Shown piece after piece: positions 6,881-13,915 of a stretch of DNA of 42,773 nucleotides. The stretch comes from a virus. The DNA lies in the IMG/VR virus record IMGVR_UViG_3300011253_001100, positions 1-42,773 of that record; one strand, given 5' to 3'. The position numbers and the translations under genes are program-made. Under the pieces are notes generated by a model, which did not search any database, was not told the DNA's origin, and was given only the letters and a program-made list of their open reading frames with translations. How positions within the stretch are numbered: position 1 is the stretch's first letter; each line of letters begins with the position of its first letter.

Positions 6881-8199
6881 GAATCCCTGGACTGCACATC
6901 TCCCGCCCTGACGAGAAGGGCATCATCCGCTACTCAGCGGCCACCCCGGAAGTCGTCGTGATCGGCGCGATGAACGCCGCGCCCGACGCGGGATTCGTCC
7001 ACACCAGCGGCGTGTCCACCGCTCCGAGCGCAGCGACTGCCGAGATTCACCAGAACGGCCCGTTGCCTGAGACGGACGAGGCCACCAGGGTCTCCCGCCG
7101 GGTGATGCCCGGGATGCCCCGGATGCCCGAGAAGATGGCCACCAGGGGGAACAGGGACTTCCTCTACAGCGGAGGAGTGAAGGCGAACGAGGGCGGCGGG
7201 GCCGGGATCTACCCCAACGTCGGCGCCCTCCTGGGGACCGCGATCGGCCAGGAGGAAGCCCTGCGCTCGGTGGTCGGGTGGGTCAACAGGCTCTCGATCT
7301 TCCGAGACCCGAACAGTGGGCCGTACACGGTCGACCGCTCCAGGAACAACCCCACTCCTGGGTTCGAGGGGTCCTGGCAGAACCTGTTCTCCAAGGACCG
7401 AGGCGTGTACCTGGATCAGCTGGACCACCAGCACCTCAGCCGCGCATCGCTCCCGGCGTACTACCTGGACCACCCGATCGGCTCCTTCCTGCTGAGCTAC
7501 CTCTGCCGCGACGTGGCGGACTCCTGGATTCACGGCGGGGCCGAGCACCAGAGCGGCGACAACGTCGTCTGGTGGACTGTCGACACCTTCCTGGAGAGGG
7601 ACAAGGGCGGTAAGGGCCACCCCGCGACGGGCCGCGAGCTCGCCCACGCGATCTTCACGCTTGCCCGCGGGGTTGACCGCAAGGTGGCCTCGTCGGCCGA
7701 CCTGGGGATGCTCGTCGTCCTGGCCGAGCACCTCTGGGACCACGAGATCGGGACGTGCTTCGTGGTGCGCCCCGAGATGCAGGGGGAGGCGTATCCGGCG
7801 AACGCCTGGACCAACAAGACGGGCCAGTACCCGCACAGCGGGCCCCTCTCGAAGTGGGTCACGACCCGGACGGCGCCGGGGGTCACCCTGGGGTTCGAGA
7901 ACTGGCTGCTCGTGAAGTCCCTCTTCCACGCGGCCTACACCCTGCGGAAGGCCGGGATGCCCGCCTCTGCGGACTCCGCGCTGGAGATGGCCCAGAACGG
8001 CGCGCACCGCCTCTGCGCTGACCCGCGCCACTTCTACTTCGTGGGCCACCCGGACCTGTCCCCCCAGGAGGGACCGAACTGGCACTCGTGGTGCGCCGGT
8101 CAGGAGGGCTTCGAGGAGACGCTGATGGAGCTCGTGACCGGCAACCGCGGCTGGTGGCAGGACACGCCGACGGCGGCGCTGCCGATGTTCTGGGAGTGA
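6877..8199 (+). CDS. Hypothetical protein, 440 aa, last gene of the plus-strand operon
   Basis: Starts at ATG 6877, overlapping the preceding stop (ATGA). Not recognised. The N-terminal third is polar and Gly/Pro-rich with PGMPRMPEKM near residue 75. The rest alternates long helical stretches with loops rich in Trp, His and Gly (for example SFLLSYLCRDVADSWIHGG and GPNWHSWCAGQEGFEETL), a pattern that can occur in helical-toroid proteins, though I cannot show this. There is no signal peptide or membrane segment. It faces the minus-strand late genes tail to tail with only seven bases between stops. Because the late cluster ends there, it could be a host-interaction or virion-associated enzyme; that is positional inference only. 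Confidence 0.75.
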   Translation: MRIPGLHISRPDEKGIIRYSAATPEVVVIGAMNAAPDAGFVHTSGVSTAPSAATAEIHQNGPLPETDEATRVSRRVMPGMPRMPEKMATRGNRDFLYSGGVKANEGGGAGIYPNVGALLGTAIGQEEALRSVVGWVNRLSIFRDPNSGPYTVDRSRNNPTPGFEGSWQNLFSKDRGVYLDQLDHQHLSRASLPAYYLDHPIGSFLLSYLCRDVADSWIHGGAEHQSGDNVVWWTVDTFLERDKGGKGHPATGRELAHAIFTLARGVDRKVASSADLGMLVVLAEHLWDHEIGTCFVVRPEMQGEAYPANAWTNKTGQYPHSGPLSKWVTTRTAPGVTLGFENWLLVKSLFHAAYTLRKAGMPASADSALEMAQNGAHRLCADPRHFYFVGHPDLSPQEGPNWHSWCAGQEGFEETLMELVTGNRGWWQDTPTAALPMFWE

Positions 8200-8206
8200 T
8201 CCCGGG

Positions 8207-8425
8207 CTAGAAGTCGCCGCCTTCGCGGCGCAGCGATCCGCTCAGGGCCTCGGTGAGAAACCCACCGGGGCCCTGGCTGTTTCCAAGCGGCCCCGTGAGG
8301 GGGCTCTGCGGCATCACGCCGGGCTGCGGGAGTGGGTTCAGGGTGTCCGCGAGGGGGGCCTGGCGTTCCTCGTCGTTCTGCCGGAGCAGCTGGAGGAGCA
8401 GCAGGGTGATGATCGGGTCTAGCAC
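8207..8425 (-). CDS. Small hypothetical protein, 72 aa, GTG start
   Basis: The last minus-strand gene. A strong GGAGGA four bases before the GTG, which overlaps the upstream stop, defines the start. The product begins LDPIITLLLLQLLRQNDEER after the initiator, a short hydrophobic helix too brief for a secure membrane span, followed by a Pro/Gly-rich tail. Its function is unknown. Its place after terminase and virion-type genes suggests a minor structural or lysis-related role. Confidence 0.6.
   Translation of the reverse strand: MLDPIITLLLLQLLRQNDEERQAPLADTLNPLPQPGVMPQSPLTGPLGNSQGPGGFLTEALSGSLRREGGDF
8215..8230. terminator. Hairpin between convergent operons
   Basis: CGCCGC (8215-8220) and GCGGCG (8225-8230) with the loop CTTC sit 16 bases past the plus-strand stop and inside the 3' end of the minus-strand gene. 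The position fits a two-way terminator, but no U tract follows on either side. Confidence 0.35.
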
Positions 8426-8649
8426 AGGGTCCTCCGGGAGGTGATGGCGCGCTTGAGGATGGTGAAGGTGGAGGTCTCCAGGCCGTGGTCGCGCTGCTCG
8501 GGGCAGGTGTAGCGCCACGTCTCGACGCGGATGGTCTCCTCGTCCTCCTCGATCACCCAGCCGCAGACGGCACACCGGATGGCTCCGGAGAACTCCAGGT
8601 TCTCGCCGTGGTCGTCGAAGTGGACGAGCTCGATGCTAGGCGATGTCAT
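8419..8649 (-). CDS. Small putative zinc-binding protein, 76 aa
   Basis: ATG at 8649 with GGAGG upstream (eight-base spacing). Residues 25-28 are CAVC and another Cys precedes PEQRDH near residue 50, so a three- or four-ligand metal site is plausible. It overlaps the genes on both sides. No specific family is recognised; small Cys-pair proteins are common as phage regulators or virion accessories. Confidence 0.6.
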   Translation of the reverse strand: MTSPSIELVHFDDHGENLEFSGAIRCAVCGWVIEEDEETIRVETWRYTCPEQRDHGLETSTFTILKRAITSRRTLC

Positions 8650-9085
8650 AGACGACCTCCAGGTCGAGGGTGTCAGAGGCCGTGTTGGGCAACCATTGAA
8701 TGTAGGGGGCGGTCCCGAGCGAGATCCCGTTGGGACCGTAGAGCATCTCCAGCGGGACGTGGCGCCGCGGGACGGCTCCGATGAGGATTGAGTTCGTGAC
8801 CCGGTCGCGGATCAGCAGGGTCCCCGCCTTGCCGGTCAGCGAGGAGTCCCTCGGGAGTGTGCGGATAGAACGCAGGATCACCTCGTGGTCCTTCCAGTCG
8901 TACCCGGCGTTGGGGTCCGTGGCGACCCCGCAGGCCCCCGTGGGCTCGCCGAGGAGGTTCAGGTTGCAGCCGTCCTCGACGAGCCCGTAGCCCTTCGTGT
9001 CCCGGTTGCCCGGGGACAGGTAGTACCTGCCCGGGGGCGTGGAGGTCCCGTTGAAGACGGAGCCGAACTGGTGGTGGAGATGCAC
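8636..9085 (-). CDS. Virion-type protein, third of three tandem paralogues, 149 aa
   Basis: Starts at GTG 9085, overlapping the previous stop (TAGTG). The C-terminal half shares a pattern with the two genes upstream: an Ile-rich strand (HEVILRSIRTLP), then LYGPNGISL, then a terminal VVYDIA. An insertion containing CNLNLLGEPTGACG (two Cys) distinguishes it. The beta-rich character and position next to terminase suggest a capsid decoration, spike or receptor-binding component, by inference from context alone. Confidence 0.65.
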   Translation of the reverse strand: MHLHHQFGSVFNGTSTPPGRYYLSPGNRDTKGYGLVEDGCNLNLLGEPTGACGVATDPNAGYDWKDHEVILRSIRTLPRDSSLTGKAGTLLIRDRVTNSILIGAVPRRHVPLEMLYGPNGISLGTAPYIQWLPNTASDTLDLEVVYDIA

Positions 9086-9477
9086 TAGGCGACGTCGTAG
9101 ACGATCGTCATGTAGGCCCCGTCGGCCCCACTGATCTCGCAGTAGAAGCCGCCGGGGAGCTCGATGCCGTGCGGGCCGTGAAGGATCGCGCTGGATGCGT
9201 CCCGGTGGACGGGGAACTGGAGGACCGTGTTCCCCGCGCCGTCGTACACCGTGACCACCGGCCAGGGGGACGAGTTGATCGAGGTGTTCATCACATGGAT
9301 CGCACGGATGACGGCCTTCTTCGCGGAGTCGTTGCCGCCCGCACCGTCACCGAAGACCCAGTCGTTGATGGCGGTGGTCGCGCCGTAGTAGCGCGCGGCC
9401 GAGTTCTCGGGCATCGGGTAGTAGGTCCCGGTCTGGCCCTCGAAGAACGACAGGTGCTGGTGACGGTGGGCGGCCAT
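9085..9477 (-). CDS. Virion-type protein, second of three tandem paralogues, 130 aa
   Basis: Begins MAAHRHQHLSFFEGQTG, with a histidine-rich start. It shares with its neighbours the strand KKAVIRAIHVMN, the turn HGPHGIELPGGF and the ending IVYDVA. The protein is predicted mainly beta. Tandem duplication followed by divergence would give three related surface proteins; whether they form one hetero-oligomer or alternative adaptors cannot be told from sequence. Confidence 0.65.
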   Translation of the reverse strand: MAAHRHQHLSFFEGQTGTYYPMPENSAARYYGATTAINDWVFGDGAGGNDSAKKAVIRAIHVMNTSINSSPWPVVTVYDGAGNTVLQFPVHRDASSAILHGPHGIELPGGFYCEISGADGAYMTIVYDVA

Positions 9478-9480
9478 GGA

Positions 9481-9870
9481 TCAGACGATCTCGTAGACGA
9501 CGAGGAACTCGCCGCCGGTCGCGGTGACGTCCATTCGGAAGCCCTCGGGGACTCGGATGCCCTGGGGGCCGAACTGAATCCCGGGCGCCGGGCCGTTCGA
9601 CATCGAGGGGTCGATGGTGAGGATGTGCTGCCCGGTGTGCGTCTGGAGGTCCATGCTCCCGCCGGTCGCGGTGCCGAAGTAGATGGCGTGGATGATCGCT
9701 TCCCGGGTACCGTTGGACGGGTCGAAGGGGGAGCTCGTCGCGGTACCGGTGGTGCCTCCGCCCGCGGCGGTGTAGGCGGCGTCGGGGTCCGGGTAGAGGA
9801 TGGTGACGGCGCCGCCAGCGTTGGACATCCAGTAGTGGCCCAGGCGGTTCTTCGTGTAGCGTTCAGTCAT
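9481..9870 (-). CDS. Virion-type protein, first of three tandem paralogues, 129 aa
   Basis: The ATG at 9870 overlaps the terminase stop by four bases. It shares REAIIHAIYFG, FGPQGIRVPEGF and the ending VVYEIV with the two following genes. It carries Gly/Thr-rich loops near residues 35-50. Being directly coupled to the large terminase gene, it should be made late in infection. Function is inferred only as structural. Confidence 0.65.
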   Translation of the reverse strand: MTERYTKNRLGHYWMSNAGGAVTILYPDPDAAYTAAGGGTTGTATSSPFDPSNGTREAIIHAIYFGTATGGSMDLQTHTGQHILTIDPSMSNGPAPGIQFGPQGIRVPEGFRMDVTATGGEFLVVYEIV

Positions 9871-11576
9871 CGGAGTCGGTTGGTGTCGAGGGAGTTGTGC
9901 ATCCAGTTAGAAGGGCTGGGCGCGGGGTCATTCCAGTTGCGGACGATCTCGTCCATCTCGTCGTCGTAGAGCTTCTTGATGTGCTCGTCGGCGGTGCGCG
10001 CCATGGCCTGGGCCCAGTGGCCCGCAGCCATCGACACGGCTTCGAGGACGTCGTCGTGCTTCAGGCAGCCCCGCTCGCGCGTGGCCCTGCTCATCTGGTA
10101 GGCCAGGCGGTGCTGCATGGCCTTCTCCTCCGGCACCCCGGCCATGGGGGCCGCGTCGCGCCGGAGGGCGTTCGTGTCGATGACCAGGCGGTGCTGGTTC
10201 ATCAGGGGTTCGAGCGTGTCGCAGATGCGCCGCTCCTTCTGGCCGGAGCTCCGCTCGCTCTCGATCACGCAGCGGTGGCCGACGGCCGTCAGGTGGGGCT
10301 TCAGGAGCTCCTCGAACATCCCGTCGCCGAAGTTCGACTCGACCTGGATGACGTTCACCTTCCACTGTTTCGCGGACTCAGCGAGGCCCCGCAGGGTGGC
10401 GTCGTCGAAGCCCTCCTTGTAGCCCCCGAAGTCGACGATGAAGACCGTCCCGTGGAGGACCTTGGAGATCGCCCAGCCGGTCAGGTCGGCGCCGCGGCCC
10501 GAGGGGTCGATCGCCATGACGGAGCCGGTGTAGGGCTCCAGCTGGCTGAGCTCGGCGCTCGGCAGCGGGCGGTTGAAGCGGTCGCCCTGGAGGCCCCAGA
10601 CGGGGATGTCCTCGACGGGGTGGGCGCTGTTCCAGACCAGCTTCTTCGGGGCGAGGTCGACGTCCAGGTCGTGGACGATCAGGTCGGACAGGCGGAGCGG
10701 GCGGGCCTCGCGGTCGCTGAGGGTGGTGTCCAGCTGGTACTGCATGGCGAACGCCGTGCGGCCCTTCTCGACCTCCTTGCGGTCCAGCGAGTCCTGGTCG
10801 TAGCGGTCCGGGTCGGTCGGCTTCCCGACGAGCTCGGGCGTCCAGGCTTCCCTGATGACGGGCGCCAGGCGGTCCCCGAGGAGCTCCAGGCGGTCCTCGT
10901 CAGGATAGCGGGCAGGGTAGATCCTGATGGCGTACCCCTGCTCCGCGAGCTTGAGGTACATCGACTCCTCGAAGTGGGGCGTCCCGAGGATCGTGATGTC
11001 GCCACCCTCCGGGGGGAGGAGATCGACCATGCCGTTCACGCGGAACAGGAGCTTCTCGCGCATCCCCACGGTGCCCGCGGTGTTCGGCACCTCGACGTCA
11101 TCGAGCACGATGTCGTGCGCTCGGGAGCCCACGGTCTGCCCGAAGATGCCCGCGGACTTCACCGAGGGGTCCTTCGTGGCCGCCTTGGGGCCGACGTCGA
11201 ACTTCGCGAGGGAGCTCAGGTCGCCGTTGCCGGGGAGCAGGCAGCGGTAGAAGGGGACCTCGCGCATGAGGCGCTGCATGAACAGCGTCAGCGTGTCGGC
11301 GAAGTCCTTGCCAGCGGAGAGGACGAGGGACGAGAGCGCGTCGACGCCCTTGTCCTCGACCTCCAGGCGGTGGCGGTGTACGGTCCGGAGGCAGGTGATG
11401 TAGGACTTCGCCAGCCCCCGGTAGCCCAGGACGATCTTGCGATCGCCCGGGCCTTGGAGGAAGTCACAGACGTCGTACTGCAACGCCGTCGGCGAGGGGA
11501 GCCCCAGGACCTTCCAGGTGGCGAACGCCGCGTTGCGGAGGTCGCGCAGCTGCGGGTCGAGGGGCGGGATCTGCAC
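9867..11576 (-). CDS. Terminase large subunit (T7 gp19-like)
   Basis: The ATPase-nuclease motor that packages DNA into proheads. With the preferred GTG start at 11576 (TAGTG overlap with the upstream stop) it is 569 residues; a GTG at 11627 would give 586, equal to T7 gp19. Near residue 51 is GYRGLAKSY, matching the T7-type Walker A FRGIGKS with Ala in place of the second Gly. Near 155-163 is DIVLDDVEV, the Walker B region. The C-terminal nuclease shows VMAIDPSGRGADLTGW, IQVESNFGDGMFEELL and KHDDVLEAVSMA, supplying the acidic metal ligands. It follows the small terminase with one gene between them, as in many T7-like genomes. Confidence 0.93.
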   Translation of the reverse strand: MQIPPLDPQLRDLRNAAFATWKVLGLPSPTALQYDVCDFLQGPGDRKIVLGYRGLAKSYITCLRTVHRHRLEVEDKGVDALSSLVLSAGKDFADTLTLFMQRLMREVPFYRCLLPGNGDLSSLAKFDVGPKAATKDPSVKSAGIFGQTVGSRAHDIVLDDVEVPNTAGTVGMREKLLFRVNGMVDLLPPEGGDITILGTPHFEESMYLKLAEQGYAIRIYPARYPDEDRLELLGDRLAPVIREAWTPELVGKPTDPDRYDQDSLDRKEVEKGRTAFAMQYQLDTTLSDREARPLRLSDLIVHDLDVDLAPKKLVWNSAHPVEDIPVWGLQGDRFNRPLPSAELSQLEPYTGSVMAIDPSGRGADLTGWAISKVLHGTVFIVDFGGYKEGFDDATLRGLAESAKQWKVNVIQVESNFGDGMFEELLKPHLTAVGHRCVIESERSSGQKERRICDTLEPLMNQHRLVIDTNALRRDAAPMAGVPEEKAMQHRLAYQMSRATRERGCLKHDDVLEAVSMAAGHWAQAMARTADEHIKKLYDDEMDEIVRNWNDPAPSPSNWMHNSLDTNRLR

Positions 11577-12127
11577 TACGCCACTCGCTCGAAGCGGACG
11601 CGCGAGATGCCGGGCACGTTGGCGCACGTCTGGCTGGCGGACCCGAGAGCCATCACCGGGTAGACGCGCTTCGTCGCGGTGAGGCTCACCTCCAGCGAGG
11701 TGACCGGGCAGATGCAGGCGTTCTGCACGGCGGCCGCGCGGGCCGTCGAGTTGCCGCTCGTGTAGAAGACGTTGTCGTCCTCGTCCACGATGCCGTACTT
11801 CACGTTCGCCGACAGCGAGGCGTGGGTGTTCTGGAGGCAGAGCTCCATGGTCACCTTGTAGTCACCCGGCTCCAGGACGACCGAGTCGATCGAGCCGTCG
11901 TCGCTCACCGAGATCCAGTCAGCCCCGGCGGCCGACTTGGTGAGGGTCGAGACCTCCATGCGGGAGGCGGCCTTCACCTCCCACAGCGGGGTGGCGTCGG
12001 TGTCGTTGGGGATCGTGGTGGTGCTGACGTTGACCCACGCCTTCTCGGCGAGGGCGTCGGCGGTCTCACGGGAGCGCGTGGCGGCGATCGTGTTGCGCGT
12101 GGCGGCGCGGGTTCTTCGGGTGCTCAT
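11576..12127 (-). CDS. Hypothetical virion-type protein, 183 aa
   Basis: Lies between small and large terminase. The first 25 residues are basic and Ser/Thr/Arg-rich (MSTRRTRAATRNTIAATRSR). The remainder is Thr/Val/Ser-rich and beta-like, with VVLEPGDYKVTMELCLQNT near the middle and a Cys pair (CIC) further on. This resembles phage surface or tail-associated beta proteins in composition, but I recognise no family. It is expressed with the late genes. Confidence 0.6.
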   Translation of the reverse strand: MSTRRTRAATRNTIAATRSRETADALAEKAWVNVSTTTIPNDTDATPLWEVKAASRMEVSTLTKSAAGADWISVSDDGSIDSVVLEPGDYKVTMELCLQNTHASLSANVKYGIVDEDDNVFYTSGNSTARAAAVQNACICPVTSLEVSLTATKRVYPVMALGSASQTCANVPGISRVRFERVA

Positions 12128-12130
12128 GGT

Positions 12131-12436
12131 TCAGTCTTGGGCTTCCCGGACGCCGTAGACGCTGCCGGGTTCGGTGCTGGGGGTGGTGAAGGGGTAGTTC
12201 TCGGAGAGGTGGTTGATCGGGGTGTCCCCCGGGGTCAGGTCCACGATCCCTTGATCGCGGAGCAGCTGACGGATGACGTTGAGCTCGGCCGCGGTGGGCC
12301 GACGCTCGGTGTCCTCCAGGATCTCCATGCACCTCTGGGAGGTGAGGTCGAGGAGCCGCTGGGGGCGCTCTTGGAGGGCTGCGAGGATGCCGCGGAGGCG
12401 CTCGTTCTCGGCCCGGAGTTCTTCGAGTTCGCTCAT
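12131..12436 (-). CDS. Terminase small subunit candidate (T7 gp18-like)
   Basis: A 101-residue protein that should recognise phage DNA and start packaging. Residues 1-25 form a coiled-coil helix (SELEELRAENERLRGILAAL). Residues about 47-65 read PTAAELNVIRQLLRDQGIV, a helix I recognise from small terminases of T7-like podoviruses, and the tail is acidic and flexible. Position after the tail fibre and holin genes and before the large terminase matches T7 gene 18. Assignment rests on that motif, length and synteny. Confidence 0.7.
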   Translation of the reverse strand: MSELEELRAENERLRGILAALQERPQRLLDLTSQRCMEILEDTERRPTAAELNVIRQLLRDQGIVDLTPGDTPINHLSENYPFTTPSTEPGSVYGVREAQD

Positions 12437-12771
12437 TGTTGGAGGACGGCGAGGACTGCGTTCGCCGAGAGGGTGCCGCTGACCGAGGTCAACTCGGCGC
12501 GCATCTCCGCGACGAGCGGGGTGCTGATGACGGCGGACCCGTTGGTGTCCAGGTCCGTCTGGTCGAGGGTGGCGAGCACGGCCCAGTTCATGTCCGGGCG
12601 GACGCGGCCCTGGATCTCCAGCTTGAAGCCGTCACCGGCCGTGCCGTAGTCGGCGAAGTCCAGCTGCACGAGGCCGCGCTGGTTGTGCCCGGTGTTCACG
12701 AGGGAGACATCCCCGGCGGACGCCGAGTTGCCCTGGAAGAGGATGGTCGTCCGGCCTGCGGGGTTCGCCAT
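12433..12771 (-). CDS. Hypothetical virion-type protein, 112 aa
   Basis: The ATG at 12771 (MANPAGRTTILFQGNSASAG) is preferred over an upstream in-frame start that would run into the preceding gene; the stop of that gene lies one base before this start. The product is Gly/Ser/Thr/Val-rich and beta-like. No known family is recognised. It sits in the late block between the holin candidate and small terminase, so a minor capsid or fibre component is likely. Confidence 0.6.
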   Translation of the reverse strand: MANPAGRTTILFQGNSASAGDVSLVNTGHNQRGLVQLDFADYGTAGDGFKLEIQGRVRPDMNWAVLATLDQTDLDTNGSAVISTPLVAEMRAELTSVSGTLSANAVLAVLQQ

Positions 12772-12772
12772 G

Positions 12773-13057
12773 CTAGGAAGCCTCCCTGGTCCGGAGGAGC
12801 TCCTGGACCGCACCGAGGACGCGCGAGTTCTCCGTGACGACCTCGGTGGTCTTCGACGACATGATCTTGACCTCGCCGAGGTTCCGGTGGATCGCGTCGG
12901 AGTTCTGGTCCACGATCGAGCGGAGCGCCTCAGCGTGGTCCTCGCTGATCTGCTTGATGTGTTGCAGGAACCGGTTGACGACCCAGAGCGTCGCTCCGAG
13001 TCCGAGGGCCAGGGCGGGGAGTTGCTCCACCGCAGTCTTCATCAGATTGGTATCCAT
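12773..13057 (-). CDS. Holin candidate (T7 gene 17.5 position)
   Basis: A 94-residue protein with one hydrophobic segment near residues 12-30 (QLPALALGLGATLWVVNRF), a charged helical cytoplasmic part and a C-terminal coiled coil. This one-span plus coiled-coil layout, and the place between the tail fibre and small terminase genes, match the T7 gene 17.5 holin. Holins permeabilise the inner membrane at lysis. No sequence match to a named holin is claimed; a membrane-anchored scaffold or spanin part is possible. Confidence 0.55.
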   Translation of the reverse strand: MDTNLMKTAVEQLPALALGLGATLWVVNRFLQHIKQISEDHAEALRSIVDQNSDAIHRNLGEVKIMSSKTTEVVTENSRVLGAVQELLRTREAS

Positions 13058-13060
13058 AGA

Positions 13061-13915
13061 TCAGGGAGCGACGTAGTCGCCGAGGCGGGTGAACATGGCC
13101 TGGACGTTGAGAGTCGCGGACTCGTTGTTGTTCAGGCCAGAGACGCAGGCGACCCGCAGGGCGACGGCTTCCGTGGCGGAGAGGTTGAGCAGCTTGTGGA
13201 GGTGGAACGAGACGTCGGGGGTTCCGTCCGCCGTGCCTCCTCCCTCGCCCAGCTGCATCGAGAACGATTCGTTGTCGTAGCGGGTGTCCGTGGTGTTGTT
13301 CACGAGGGCCCAGGACACGAACGGATCGAGCGTCCCGGTGACGAGGCGGCTGAAGTGCCCGTGGATCTCGACCTCCCAGAACCCCGAGACGAGGTTCATG
13401 TAGTCGGAGAAGATGTTGGGGATGTCCGAGGACTCACCGTAGACGCGGTCGCGCTCAGAGATCGGGTGGTTGTGCGAGGAGTCGGCCCAGAAGCTGGAGG
13501 CGTCCAGCGCCAGCGCGCGGGTCCCGTAGCTGATCTCGTGCTTCGAGGTGAAGGCCGGGCTGCCGTCCGCTCCGGCCGGGCCCGCGGGGCCGACGTTCAG
13601 GATGTCGTAGCGGTCCTCCAGTTCCTCCGCGATGTAGGTGAACTGCTTGCGCTGGGTCTCCATGTTCTCCAGCGTCACCGGAGCCCCCGCGGTGAAGGTC
13701 ACCAGGGCGGTGTGCGGGGTCTGCCTCTGGAGGACCACGGTGGACCCCAGGGTGGCGCCGGAGTCGAGGGTGATCTGCTGGGCGCCGGTCCAGGTGTAGG
13801 TGACCGGGACGGCGTCGACCGTGACCACGGAGTGGCTCTGGTCGAGGTAGGGCCAGGTGACGGTGAAGACCGTCTGCCCGGCCGTGGCGGTGTACTCGTC
13901 GCGTGCGTAGCTCAT
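13061..13915 (-). CDS. Tail fibre protein (T7 gp17-like N-terminus)
   Basis: The first 100 residues match the T7 tail-fibre attachment domain: YTATAGQTVFTVTWPYLDQS, then VTVDAVPVTYTW, then VVLQRQTPHTALVTFTAGAP. A short collagen-like GPAGPAGADG follows near residue 110, then a beta-rich distal part of about 170 residues. At 284 residues it is about half the length of T7 gp17 (553), so the receptor-binding part is short. Other small proteins downstream (8636-9870, 11576-12771) might provide extra binding functions. The ATG overlaps the stop of the gene upstream by four bases. Confidence 0.88.
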   Translation of the reverse strand: MSYARDEYTATAGQTVFTVTWPYLDQSHSVVTVDAVPVTYTWTGAQQITLDSGATLGSTVVLQRQTPHTALVTFTAGAPVTLENMETQRKQFTYIAEELEDRYDILNVGPAGPAGADGSPAFTSKHEISYGTRALALDASSFWADSSHNHPISERDRVYGESSDIPNIFSDYMNLVSGFWEVEIHGHFSRLVTGTLDPFVSWALVNNTTDTRYDNESFSMQLGEGGGTADGTPDVSFHLHKLLNLSATEAVALRVACVSGLNNNESATLNVQAMFTRLGDYVAP

